Below, one piece after another: positions 24,134 through 31,978 of a DNA stretch of 61,039 nucleotides (positions within the stretch are counted from its first letter, which is position 1; each line of letters starts with the position of its first letter). Below the pieces are notes generated by a model, which was given only the letters and a program-made list of their open reading frames with translations, had not been told where the DNA came from and did no database searches. Source of the stretch: Sphingobium sp. CCH11-B1 (GTDB lineage: Bacteria; Pseudomonadota; Alphaproteobacteria; Sphingomonadales; Sphingomonadaceae); the NCBI RefSeq assembly GCF_001556865.1, contig NZ_LSJY01000133.1:1-61039 (forward strand), written 5' to 3'. The position numbers and the translations under genes are program-made.

Positions 24134-24718
24134 TTATCCTGTGGTGGCTTCGCCGATGCCCCGGTCATCCCAGCCTGCAGCTTCGCGTGCAAGAATAGCA
24201 TCGGCTTCGTCACCCAGCTTCGCCATGTCGGCATGCTCCCAGATGCGATGCGCCCCTGTGGCATAAGCGCGCCCATTGTCCCGATAGAGCAACGCATCGA
24301 CGATGTTCGCGCGCAGCTTGTCGATGCGGCGGACAACACGGCCGGGCGTGCCCATGACAAGCGAATGGGGTGGAATCACGCTGTCTGGCTGCAGGAAACT
24401 GTGTCCGGCGACGATCGAGCCGCGCCCTATGACGCAGCGTTCCATGATGGTCGCGCCGATGCCGATCAGGCAGGCAGGTTCGATGATGCAGCCATGGACC
24501 ACCGCGCGATGGCCGATGGTGCAATAGTCGCCGATGATCGTGGGATCATCCCAGCCGATATGGACCATCGCATGGTCCTGCACGCTGGCGCAGCGCCCGA
24601 TCGAAACATAGACCCGTTCGGAACGGACGACGGCATAGGGCCAGAGGCTGCAATCGTCGCCCAGCCGCACATCACCGAACAGGCGGGCGGTGGGATCGAT
24701 ATAGGCGGGAGTCCTCAT
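24134..24718 (-). CDS. Gamma-carbonic anhydrase / PaaY-like hexapeptide protein
   Basis: A 194-residue left-handed beta-helix protein built of hexapeptide repeats. The three zinc/iron-ligand histidines of the gamma class are visible: His53 ('MVHIG'), His70 ('TIGHR') and His75 ('VVHGC'). In catabolic clusters this family includes PaaY-type thioesterases that rescue CoA from dead-end thioesters, which fits here better than CO2 hydration. ATG 24718 begins 4 bases after the stop of the MDR gene, indicating coupling; an in-frame start at 24799 would overlap that gene. Confidence 0.85.
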   Translation of the reverse strand: MRTPAYIDPTARLFGDVRLGDDCSLWPYAVVRSERVYVSIGRCASVQDHAMVHIGWDDPTIIGDYCTIGHRAVVHGCIIEPACLIGIGATIMERCVIGRGSIVAGHSFLQPDSVIPPHSLVMGTPGRVVRRIDKLRANIVDALLYRDNGRAYATGAHRIWEHADMAKLGDEADAILAREAAGWDDRGIGEATTG

Positions 24719-24722
24719 GGGA

Positions 24723-25643
24723 TCAGCGGGTGATGACGATCTTGCCATAGGGACTGCCGGCCTGCGCCGCCCAGGCGTCGGCGGCATCGGCAAAGGCATA
24801 GCGGCGCGTGTCGACGGTCAGGCCCTGTGTCATCGCCATGGCGATCAGCCGGTCATAGGCGGCGCGGCGCTCGCTGGCCGGCCGTTGTCCGGTGCCGACG
24901 CCGATATGGCTGCGGAAGACGAGATCGCGCAGGGACAGCGTGACCGTTGGTCCGGCCTGCACACCGATGCTCGTCATGCGCGCGCCGGGCCGCGTGGCGC
25001 GCATTGCCGCTTGCGCGGGTGGACCATAGATGATGTCGAGCACGACGTCATAGCCGCCTTCCGAGACCGCTTTCAGCGCCGCCTCGTCATCGCCCTCGCC
25101 CAACAGGGCGATCGCATCGGCATGACCGGCGGCCTGCATGGCCTCCAGCCGTTCGCGGCCGCGCGCCGCCGCCACGACGCGGCCCGCGCCCAGCAGCCGG
25201 GCGACCTGCGCGCCGATCTGCCCGACAGGGCCGGTCGCGCCGAGAATGAGGACGGACTCGCCCTTCGCGATCCGCGCCTCTTCCAGAGGGATCAGCGCGC
25301 CGGTGCCGGAGATGGCGAGGGCGATCAGCTGGTCGTCGGAAAGGCCGTCGGGAGCAGGCCAGATTTCCTCCTCGGCCACAAGCGTGCGTTCCGCGATCGC
25401 GCCGAAGGGCGGCCTGCTATGGCCGAAGTAGACGCGGCTTCCATCATCCAGATGCCCGACACCCTCGCCGCCGGGCACATAGGGCGCATCGACGGGACCG
25501 AAAAAGCCCTTCGCGCGCATGAGGTCCGTGGGTCCGATTCCGGCGGCCGCGACGTCGATGACGCGATGGCCGGGCTGCGCGGTCGGTTCGGGATGATCGG
25601 CCAGCGCGAAGCCGCCATCGCTGTCGATCAGGGCGGCCCGCAT
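24723..25643 (-). CDS. Medium-chain dehydrogenase/reductase (quinone oxidoreductase type)
   Basis: A 306-residue zinc-independent MDR protein: GroES-like N-terminal half ('MRAALIDSDGGFALADHPEPTAQPGHRVIDVAAAGIGPTDLMRAKG', 1-46; 'PYVPGGEGVG') and Rossmann half with 'VLILGATGPVGQIGAQVARLLGAGRVVAAARG'. No structural zinc Cys cluster is seen. Members reduce enones or quinones with NADPH. It heads the three-gene leftward operon. The short non-coding gap before it contains a terminator hairpin belonging to the neighbouring operon. Confidence 0.86.
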   Translation of the reverse strand: MRAALIDSDGGFALADHPEPTAQPGHRVIDVAAAGIGPTDLMRAKGFFGPVDAPYVPGGEGVGHLDDGSRVYFGHSRPPFGAIAERTLVAEEEIWPAPDGLSDDQLIALAISGTGALIPLEEARIAKGESVLILGATGPVGQIGAQVARLLGAGRVVAAARGRERLEAMQAAGHADAIALLGEGDDEAALKAVSEGGYDVVLDIIYGPPAQAAMRATRPGARMTSIGVQAGPTVTLSLRDLVFRSHIGVGTGQRPASERRAAYDRLIAMAMTQGLTVDTRRYAFADAADAWAAQAGSPYGKIVITR

Positions 25644-25691
25644 GGCATTCCCCTATGGTAGTGATGGATGCGGCCTAGCGGCGGAAAAGAG

Positions 25692-25721
25692 AGGGTCGCC
25701 CACTGGGAAAGGGGCGACCCT
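25692..25721 (-). terminator. Rho-independent terminator (bidirectional)
   Basis: A 10-bp stem pairs GGGTCGCCC (25693-25701, extended by A25692) with GGGCGACCC (25712-25720, extended by T25721) around a 10-base loop. TTTTTT follows on the plus strand, and TCTCTTTT follows on the minus strand, where it ends the long operon whose last gene stops at 25732. This is the clearest intrinsic terminator in the window. Confidence 0.85.
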
Positions 25722-25731
25722 TTTTTCGACC

Positions 25732-26958
25732 TCAATAGGCGCCCGGCGGAGAGATCGGATCGGCGCCGGTCAGGTTCCGGCCATAGATTTCATAGCCGAT
25801 GGTCGGGATATTCTGGATGTGCCGCAGCGCCATCGAAATGTCCCGCCAGTAGCGGTTGATCGGCTTGTCCAGTGCGAAGCCCGAAGAACCGGCCTGGAAC
25901 ATCAGCGACTCGCTGGCGCCATGAACCAGTTCGATCATCTGCGCGCCGCCTGCGCGCTGCTTCGCCTTTTCCGCCAGGGTGAATTCTTCGCCCAGACCGA
26001 CGCGATCCAGCTTGGCAGTCAGGTCGAACAGGATCAGCTTTGCGGTGTCGATCATCGCCGCCGCCTCGCCCAGATCGCGCATATAGGCGCCTGACTTGGT
26101 GCGCGGGCCGATAATCGTCGTCAGCACCGGCTTTTTGGGAGCCTCGGCGGTGACGATCTCCAACATGGCCTCGACCGCGCCGATCAACTGAGCAATGCCC
26201 GTGGTGCGGACGACCGGGACGGCGGGCAGCAGATCGGAGGGCGCGCCGAAATGGCGCTTGGTCCGGTCGATCTGGCCGGCGCGTTCATCCATCAGCACCA
26301 TCTGGGCTTCGGGAATGAATACATCCTTGGCGACCGCCGTGTCGGAGCCGGTGCCCTGCATGCCGGAAACGAACCATGTGTCCTGGATGGTCATGCTGTC
26401 CATCGGCAGATAGCACATGCTGATGCCCGGAACGACCGGGCCGTCATACCCCTCCAGCACGACGCCCTGTTGCGCCCAGTTCGACTGCCGCGACCCGGAC
26501 ATATAAGGCCATGAGCCGTTGATGATCCAGCCGCCGTCAACCTTGCGGGCCTTGCCGGGCGGGTTGTAGGCGCCACAGACCGGCTGGGGACCGTCGCCGA
26601 ACACAGCGTCCTGCACGCCGTCGGGCGCAAGGCTGGTGATCCAGCTTGTGCCGTTGATGATCTGGATCACCCAGCTGATCGCCGGATCGCCCTTGGCGAT
26701 TTCCATCTGCACCCGGCAGAAATCTGTCGGGGAAAGGCCCATGCCGCCCAGCCGTTGCGGCAGCAGCATGCGCAGGAAGCCTTCTTCCTTCAGCATTTTG
26801 TCGACAGTGGGCGTGGGGCTGCGCCGCTTTTCGCCCTCGGGCGCTTCGCCCTGCAGGAAAGCGCGCAAGCTGCGCGCCTTTTCCACCATCGCGTCAGCGA
26901 CAGCCTTTTCGGCAAAACCGCACTGGATCTCATTATCCACCTTGGGGGCAGTAGCCAT
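25732..26958 (-). CDS. Acyl-CoA dehydrogenase-fold flavin monooxygenase, HsaA-like
   Basis: A 408-residue protein of the acyl-CoA dehydrogenase/HsaA fold: helices with 'MLKEEGFLRMLLPQRLGGMGLSP' (about 55-77), beta domain with 'VDGGWIINGSWPYMSGSRQSNWA' and 'IQDTWFVSGMQGTGSDTAVAKDVFIPE', C-terminal helices with 'PINRYWRDISMALRHIQN'. The 'TW.VSGM.GTGSDT' block is the hallmark of two-component flavin hydroxylases and of related dehydratases, not of beta-oxidation enzymes. It is the last gene of the Rieske operon, so it probably hydroxylates a diol or phenol made upstream. AAGGA before ATG 26958 selects this start. Confidence 0.82.
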   Translation of the reverse strand: MATAPKVDNEIQCGFAEKAVADAMVEKARSLRAFLQGEAPEGEKRRSPTPTVDKMLKEEGFLRMLLPQRLGGMGLSPTDFCRVQMEIAKGDPAISWVIQIINGTSWITSLAPDGVQDAVFGDGPQPVCGAYNPPGKARKVDGGWIINGSWPYMSGSRQSNWAQQGVVLEGYDGPVVPGISMCYLPMDSMTIQDTWFVSGMQGTGSDTAVAKDVFIPEAQMVLMDERAGQIDRTKRHFGAPSDLLPAVPVVRTTGIAQLIGAVEAMLEIVTAEAPKKPVLTTIIGPRTKSGAYMRDLGEAAAMIDTAKLILFDLTAKLDRVGLGEEFTLAEKAKQRAGGAQMIELVHGASESLMFQAGSSGFALDKPINRYWRDISMALRHIQNIPTIGYEIYGRNLTGADPISPPGAY

Positions 26959-26962
26959 CAGT

Positions 26963-27595
26963 TCATCCTTTCTCATGTTCGCTATGGTGTCCGGCGATCT
27001 GCAATGCCCAGTCGCACAATCGATCGGGGGCGCTGTTCCAGATGGCCAGCCAATCCGGGGTGGCGGGAATGATGAGCGTGCTCAGTTGCAGGCGGACCAT
27101 GGTGTCGCAGAAGGCGTCCCGGTTGATCCGCTGGCCGATCAGGCTGTCGAAATGGTCGAAGACGGGCGCTAGCGCACGCTGGACGGCGGCCTTGTGGCGG
27201 CCGAAATGACTGCGCAGGAAATTGAGATGGAAGGCAGGTTCGACCTCGAAAATGCCTTCGGGCGAACGCTCGATCGTAAAGCGGCCGTAAAAGCGCATCA
27301 CCGCGCGAAAGCGCTCGATCGGTTCGGCGATGCCTTCGCCCGATTCCACAATGCCTTTTTCAAAGCTGCTGCAAACATATTCGCTAAAGGCCGCCAGCAC
27401 TTCTTCCTTGGACGCGAAATAACGGTAGAGCGTGCCGCGCGAAACGCCGCTGCTTTCGCTGATGTCGCTCATCGACAGGCGCCGCGCGCCGATGGAGTTG
27501 ATCGCGCGCAACGTGCCGTCCATGATCTTCTGGACGCTGCCGGACTGATCCGTCGCGACGATTTCACTCCAGTCGGTGTGCGGCATCAATTTCAT
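26963..27595 (-). CDS. TetR/AcrR family transcriptional regulator
   Basis: A 210-residue TetR protein. The helix-turn-helix is 'LSMSDISESSGVSRGTLYRYFASKEEVLAAF' (40-70), a textbook match. Its ATG overlaps the stop of the SDR (ATGA), and 4 bases separate it from the HsaA-like gene, so it is embedded in the operon that starts at 31559. The inverted repeat at 31599-31629, before that operon, is its best candidate site and would give feedback control by a pathway metabolite. Confidence 0.9.
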   Translation of the reverse strand: MKLMPHTDWSEIVATDQSGSVQKIMDGTLRAINSIGARRLSMSDISESSGVSRGTLYRYFASKEEVLAAFSEYVCSSFEKGIVESGEGIAEPIERFRAVMRFYGRFTIERSPEGIFEVEPAFHLNFLRSHFGRHKAAVQRALAPVFDHFDSLIGQRINRDAFCDTMVRLQLSTLIIPATPDWLAIWNSAPDRLCDWALQIAGHHSEHEKG

Positions 27596-28404
27596 GTCTG
27601 GGCTTCCATCTCGGCGAGGTTGTGCGGAACGCTGACATAGCCCGGTAGATGCTGACCGCCATCCACATTGATCAGCTCGCCATTGACGAAGCGCGACATC
27701 TCGGACGCCAGGAACAGGACGACCGGGCCGATGTCCTTTTCGGGATCGCCCGCGCGTTTGAGCGGGTTGCTGGCTGTCGCCATCTCAAGAAAGCCGGGGA
27801 CGTTTTCCGCGAGGTCTGCAAACACCTGCCCCATGCCGGTCGGCGCGATGGCGTTGGTGCGGATGTTGAAGCGTCCCCATTCGACCGCGGCGGTCCGGGT
27901 AAGCCCCAGGATCGCACCCTTGTTCATATTATAGTCGGCGTGGAGCCAGGCGCCGGTCTGAGCGTCGATCGAATAGAAGTTGATGATTGAACCGCCGCCG
28001 CGCGCTTTCATATGCGGGAAGGCGGCGCGCATGGCCCACCAGCTGCCCCAGGTACCGATCTCCAGCGTCCGCTGGAGCATCTCGTCCGTCTTCTGTTCGA
28101 GGAGGACGTTGGGCGAAAGCTGCGACGCGTTGTTGACCAATATGTCCAGCCCGCCAAATTCGCTGACGGCGCGCTCGATCATCGCCTCTACTTCGGTCTT
28201 GACGCCCATGTCGGCGGACATGCCGACGGAGCGGACGCCGAAGCTTTGCGTGATGTCCGCGGCGACCGTTTCAGCGGCGGCGCCATCCCGGCCGGTGATC
28301 AGGAGATGCGCGCCCGCCTGTGCAAGGCAGCGGGAAATCCCGTAACCCAGCCCCTTCGCGCCGCCCGTGACGATTGCGACCTTGTCCTTCACCAATCCCG
28401 TCAC
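27592..28404 (-). CDS. Short-chain dehydrogenase/reductase (possible cis-diol dehydrogenase role)
   Basis: A 270-residue SDR with 'VTGGAKGLG' (12-20), 'VNNAS' (90-94), Ser145 ('NFYSID'), Tyr158 and Lys162 ('YNMNK'), and 'VNGELINVDGG'. It starts at a GTG that overlaps the stop of the reductase gene (GTGA), with AGGAGT upstream; a longer ATG start at 28464 would lie inside that gene. Its place right behind a Rieske alpha/beta oxygenase and reductase suggests it may oxidise the cis-dihydrodiol product to a catechol, but the sequence alone cannot show this. Confidence 0.88.
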   Translation of the reverse strand: MTGLVKDKVAIVTGGAKGLGYGISRCLAQAGAHLLITGRDGAAAETVAADITQSFGVRSVGMSADMGVKTEVEAMIERAVSEFGGLDILVNNASQLSPNVLLEQKTDEMLQRTLEIGTWGSWWAMRAAFPHMKARGGGSIINFYSIDAQTGAWLHADYNMNKGAILGLTRTAAVEWGRFNIRTNAIAPTGMGQVFADLAENVPGFLEMATASNPLKRAGDPEKDIGPVVLFLASEMSRFVNGELINVDGGQHLPGYVSVPHNLAEMEAQT

Positions 28405-29555
28405 GCTGCCACTCCTGTCATCTGCTCGCTCAGGGCACGGTCCATGTCCATGCGGTCCTGGCAATAGTCTTTCGTGAAAACATAGCCGCGGATCGTTCCG
28501 TCCGCGTCTTTATAATGATATTTCAGCCCGCGCTCGTCATTGGCGACTTCCTGCCATTGCCCGTCCACGCCGACAGGAGCGGGCAGCAGGACGACAGGAT
28601 AGGCGGTGGTCTTGACCTGGACCGACAGCGGCGGGAAGCGGATGTCCGTCGGCGTGCCCAACGCACTGGGCGCGATGGCGCGGGCCGCCGCCATGATCGG
28701 GGTGACATAGGCCGCCAGTCCCTGCGGATATTCGGCGCAATCGCCGATGGCATAGATGGCGGGATCGCTGGTGCGGCCGGTCTGATCGACCTTGATGCCG
28801 CGCGCGACCTCCAGCCCGGCCTCCTGCGCAAGCGCGATATGCGGGCGCAACCCGACGGCGGACAGAACAGCCGCAGCCTCAATCACCAGGCCGTCGTCCA
28901 GTTCGGCTCTGATCCCCTTTCCGCCCTTGTGGATGGCCAGAACCTTGCGGCCCAGATGCCATTCAACGCCCTTTTCGGACAGGGCGTCGCGGATCATCTG
29001 GCCCACCCCCGGCGGCACGAGTTGGGCGAGAGGATGGCCGAGCATGTCGACGACCACCGGCTGATAGCCGCTCGCGGAAAGGTCGTTGGCAAATTCGGTG
29101 CCGACGAGGCCACCGCCCATCACCAGCAAGCGCGCGCCGTCCGGCAATCTTTCGCGAAATTCGCGATAATTGTCGAGATTGTTGACCGCAAGCGCGCGGT
29201 GCGCGGCGTCCCCATCGATCGGCGGGCGAACCGGATCGGCGCCCAGCGCCAGCACCAGCCGATCGTAGAAGATCGGGCCGCCGGTCGTCAGGACGGCCTT
29301 GTCCTGCCGGTCGATCGCTTCGACGATACGGCCGGCCCGAAGGTCGAGCTTCAACTGCGCGACCATCTTTTCCGCCAGCGTGGTGATAAGCGTATCGGCA
29401 ACCTTGCCCTTGGCGAGTGCGGTCGACAAAGCGGGCTTGGAGTAGAAATGCCCGTCATCCTGCGTGACCAGCGTCAGCCGGGCGTCCGGCGCGAGCTTAC
29501 GAAGCTCACGCAGAACGCCATAGCCGGCAAGGCCGCTGTGCGGGGTTCCCGTCAC
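28401..29555 (-). CDS. Ferredoxin/rubredoxin reductase-type FAD oxidoreductase with abnormal N-terminus
   Basis: A 384-residue protein of the rubredoxin reductase group: 'YGVLRELRKLAPDARLTLVTQDDGHFYSKPALSTALAKGK' (12-51), NAD site 'LLVMGGGLVGTEFANDLSASGYQPVVVD', and FAD-closing 'IYAIGDCAEYP'. It should pass electrons from NAD(P)H to a ferredoxin or rubredoxin serving the adjacent Rieske oxygenase. The N-terminus is odd: the first FAD strand (normally a hydrophobic stretch ending G-x-G-x-x-G) is replaced by 'MTGTPHSGLAG', with His at the first Gly position, and an in-frame TAG sits directly before the GTG start. See the finding on this point. Confidence 0.83.
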   Translation of the reverse strand: MTGTPHSGLAGYGVLRELRKLAPDARLTLVTQDDGHFYSKPALSTALAKGKVADTLITTLAEKMVAQLKLDLRAGRIVEAIDRQDKAVLTTGGPIFYDRLVLALGADPVRPPIDGDAAHRALAVNNLDNYREFRERLPDGARLLVMGGGLVGTEFANDLSASGYQPVVVDMLGHPLAQLVPPGVGQMIRDALSEKGVEWHLGRKVLAIHKGGKGIRAELDDGLVIEAAAVLSAVGLRPHIALAQEAGLEVARGIKVDQTGRTSDPAIYAIGDCAEYPQGLAAYVTPIMAAARAIAPSALGTPTDIRFPPLSVQVKTTAYPVVLLPAPVGVDGQWQEVANDERGLKYHYKDADGTIRGYVFTKDYCQDRMDMDRALSEQMTGVAA

Positions 29556-29569
29556 CTAAGCCGCTCCGG

Positions 29570-30145
29570 TCAGAGGAAGATGGCGAAGTTGGACATGCCC
29601 AGCGTCGACTGGTCGACGATGATTTCACGGCTGGCCAGCTTGTAAGCACCGTCGACCAGCCGCCAGATGTCGCGGCGTTCGGCGCTGATCGTCTCGTTAT
29701 CCGGATTGTCCAGGCGGCTGCGCTCGACATAGAGGTAGCTCACCACCTCGTACTCGCCAGCCGTTTCGCTCTCGGCGACGCGGACATTGGTGACGAAGCG
29801 GCGCGTGCGCGATGGTGGATCTTCGGCCCAGGCGCTCTTCGCCAGGCGACCGGTCCGCATCAGGATGGAGCCGTAATTCTCGTCGAAATGCTTCATCGTG
29901 CGCACCACGTCGCGGTCCTTGTTCGGGCCGTTGCGGGTGAGCCGAAGAGGAGCGGTGTAGCTCAGATCCTGTTCCAGATAGGCCACCCAGTCGTCGAACC
30001 GGCGTTCGTCGAGCGCGGCGGCTTCGTCATAGAGGGTTTCGAGCAGGCGGTTATAGACTTCCGACCCGAGCGGCACCCGCTTGATGGAAACAAGACCGCG
30101 CAGCACGCTGGTCTTGTCGATGGCGGCGGTCGCGTAGTTCACCAT
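29570..30145 (-). CDS. Rieske dioxygenase beta (small) subunit
   Basis: A 191-residue SnoaL-like small subunit of aromatic-ring dioxygenases. Recognisable segments are 'VYNRLLETLYDEAAALDERRFDDWVAYLEQDLSYTAPLRLTR' (30-71), 'RTRRFVTNVRV' and the C-terminal 'WRLVDGAYKLASREIIVDQSTLGMSNFAIFL', which closely follow the BphA2/NahAd-type pattern. It forms an alpha3-beta3 hexamer with the product of the gene 28 bases upstream and has a structural role. Its presence separates this oxygenase from the alpha-only one at 9847. Confidence 0.93.
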   Translation of the reverse strand: MVNYATAAIDKTSVLRGLVSIKRVPLGSEVYNRLLETLYDEAAALDERRFDDWVAYLEQDLSYTAPLRLTRNGPNKDRDVVRTMKHFDENYGSILMRTGRLAKSAWAEDPPSRTRRFVTNVRVAESETAGEYEVVSYLYVERSRLDNPDNETISAERRDIWRLVDGAYKLASREIIVDQSTLGMSNFAIFL

Positions 30146-30173
30146 GATATCTGTCCTCTCTCGTCGCGACGGC

Positions 30174-31559
30174 TCAGGCTTCGGCCATCAGATTATAATA
30201 GGCCATCCACCAGGCCCATTGCGTGTCGTCCTTGGTGAAGCCAGGATAGAGATCGCCGCCGCCGACCCAGCCTTCGGGACGCTCATAGCCGTGCAGCGCC
30301 TGATATTTGAGCGTGACGGTCTTGCTCATATGACCACGCGAGTTGCGCATGATCTGCGGCCAGGTATCGGCGTCATCCTGCTCGATCGTGCCCGATGTGC
30401 CGGTCGACCAGATGGCGTTCTGGAGCATGTCGCGCTTCACATCTTCCGGCGCATCCTTTTCCGCGAAGATGAAGTTCACGAACTCCACCTTGTCCGGCCC
30501 CTTGGGCACATAGGTGTGCAGCGACAGAGCGCCCGAGGCGCCGCCATCCGTGCGGGGGGCGAAGATGAAAGCGATCAGGATGTTGGGGAACATGCCGCCG
30601 ACCTGGGGCGGGATGTTGGCCAACTGCTTGACCTGGTCCTCCGACAGATTCTTGAAAAGCTGTGGGATTAACTCCTTGGTGATGCCCGGCGGCGGCAGCA
30701 GGTGGAGCCGCTCTTCGGTCGACTTGCCTTCGAAGCTGACGTCGGCGAACATCTTGAAGGTCTGGGCCGCCTCCAGGCAACGCAGCGTATGGCCCTGCGG
30801 CACCGAAAGGTCGACGCCATACATGCCCGGCGCGGTGTCATAGATCGACTCGGCCGTGCCTCCCATGATGCCGCCTTCCATCAGCGAACGATGCAGGGTC
30901 AGGGTATGGAAGCCGTCCGATCCGGACTGTTCGCCGGGAATCTTCCAGTTGCACGGCAGCACGAAACGCTGTGGCGGGCCAAGCATCTCAAGGCCATTGT
31001 CCGTACGGCAGAAAAGCTGATCGAGATAGAATTTGGCGTCGCCCAGATAATCCTCGAACGACAGATCCTTGTTCCAGGTGGCGAAGATCAGGCCACCATA
31101 GAGATGGACCCGGGCCTTTTTGAGCCCCAGTTCATCCTTGGAGCGCTTGTTGCCGTGCATCTGCTCCTTTTCGATCGGGGCGCCGATGAAGCTGCCGTCC
31201 GCGCGGAAGGCCCAGCCATGGTAAATGCAGCGATGAGCGTGGGCATTGCCCGCTTCGGCCGTGCACACCTTCATGCCGCGATGGGGGCAGACGTTCAGCA
31301 TGACGTGGATTTCGCCGCTGCGGTCGCGCGAGACGATCACATTGTCTTCGGCCATGTCGCGCATGACATAGTCGCCGGCCTTGGGAATTTCCGATTCATG
31401 GCCAAGGAGCAGCCAAGTGCGGGCGAACACGCGCTCCATCTCCAGCTCATACAGCTCCTTGTCATTCATCACGCGCAGCGACACCTCGTTCATGTCGCGG
31501 TTGATGAGATCGTCAAGCGTCGTTCCGTCGCTCAGCGTCAGCCCGGCATTGTGCAGCAT
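30174..31559 (-). CDS. Rieske dioxygenase alpha (large) subunit
   Basis: A 461-residue ring-hydroxylating dioxygenase subunit. The Rieske cluster ligands are Cys91-x-His93 and Cys111-xx-His114 ('CPHRG', 'CIYHGW'). The catalytic iron site is in 'GSDGFHTLTLHRSL': His218 and His223, with the bridging Asp215. The size and the adjacent beta subunit mark it as a naphthalene/biphenyl-type dioxygenase that makes cis-dihydrodiols. It is the first gene of the six-gene operon ending at 25732. Upstream, TTGAAC and TATAAC hexamers 17 bases apart (minus strand, about 31618-31590) form a good sigma-70 promoter overlapped by an inverted repeat. Confidence 0.95.
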   Translation of the reverse strand: MLHNAGLTLSDGTTLDDLINRDMNEVSLRVMNDKELYELEMERVFARTWLLLGHESEIPKAGDYVMRDMAEDNVIVSRDRSGEIHVMLNVCPHRGMKVCTAEAGNAHAHRCIYHGWAFRADGSFIGAPIEKEQMHGNKRSKDELGLKKARVHLYGGLIFATWNKDLSFEDYLGDAKFYLDQLFCRTDNGLEMLGPPQRFVLPCNWKIPGEQSGSDGFHTLTLHRSLMEGGIMGGTAESIYDTAPGMYGVDLSVPQGHTLRCLEAAQTFKMFADVSFEGKSTEERLHLLPPPGITKELIPQLFKNLSEDQVKQLANIPPQVGGMFPNILIAFIFAPRTDGGASGALSLHTYVPKGPDKVEFVNFIFAEKDAPEDVKRDMLQNAIWSTGTSGTIEQDDADTWPQIMRNSRGHMSKTVTLKYQALHGYERPEGWVGGGDLYPGFTKDDTQWAWWMAYYNLMAEA

Positions 31560-31598
31560 CTTGCTCTCCTGAAGAATTTCCTTGATTGAGTCGTGTTA

Positions 31599-31629
31599 TA
31601 CATATTGAACTAAATCTGTTCAAGATGTA
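31599..31629. promoter_or_regulatory. Divergent promoter with 12-base inverted repeat (putative TetR operator)
   Basis: Arms TACATATTGAAC (31599-31610) and GTTCAAGATGTA (31618-31629) pair at 11 of 12 positions around TAAATCT. Each arm holds a TTGAAC -35 box: leftward TTGAAC-N17-TATAAC for the Rieske operon and rightward TTGAAC-N17-TAATGT for the ferredoxin gene. The dyad may therefore be a regulator site, two interlocked promoters, or both. A very similar element is at 48444-48470. Confidence 0.72.
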
Positions 31630-31658
31630 ATGTGCGATCAAGAAGAAGGAGAGGCAGG

Positions 31659-31865
31659 ATGAGCCAGAAACTGAAAGTGGTGATCGATAAGGCGGCATGC
31701 TGCGGCTATGGCGTGTGCGCCGAAATTTGCCCCGAAGTGTACAAGCTTGACGCCAATGGCATCGTATATGTTGACGACGAAATCGTTCCCGAAGGACTGG
31801 AGGAGCAGGCCCGGGAAGGCGCCGAGGCCTGTCCGCAGTCCGCCCTTGCTGTCGAAGCCGCCTGA
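31659..31865 (+). CDS. [3Fe-4S] ferredoxin (P450/Rieske electron donor type)
   Basis: A 68-residue acidic ferredoxin. The cluster ligands are Cys14-x5-Cys20-x3-Cys24-Pro and Cys58-Pro, the three-iron arrangement of actinobacterial and sphingomonad P450 ferredoxins; an extra Cys15 lies beside the first ligand. It should carry one electron from a reductase (28401 is the candidate) to an oxygenase: the P450 at 22257 or one of the Rieske enzymes, whose operon is divergent from it. AAGGAGAGG before ATG 31659 decides the start. Confidence 0.92.
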   Translation: MSQKLKVVIDKAACCGYGVCAEICPEVYKLDANGIVYVDDEIVPEGLEEQAREGAEACPQSALAVEAA

Positions 31866-31902
31866 GTCGACCCGAGCATGCGCGGGTACTGGGCGCGGAT
31901 GT

Positions 31903-31918
31903 CCTGTCACAGGATAGG
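31903..31918. promoter_or_regulatory. Putative operator, dyad copy F (CCTGTC-ACAG-GATAGG)
   Basis: An almost perfect copy: the right half is exact and the left half has one change. It lies in the gap between the ferredoxin gene (end 31865) and the OYE gene, 60 bases before ATG 31979 and on its strand. It suggests that the OYE gene has its own promoter under the common regulator. Confidence 0.6.
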
Positions 31919-31978
31919 TTTTCGGCGCCCATCCGCTGATGCACGGTCTTTTGACAAGCAGAGGAGAGGATCGCTTTG

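Noticed and set aside
25630..25660. CCTATG-GTAG-TGATGG before the MDR gene as another dyad copy
   Set aside because: The right half is poor, and the site overlaps the likely ribosome-binding region directly before the start codon.
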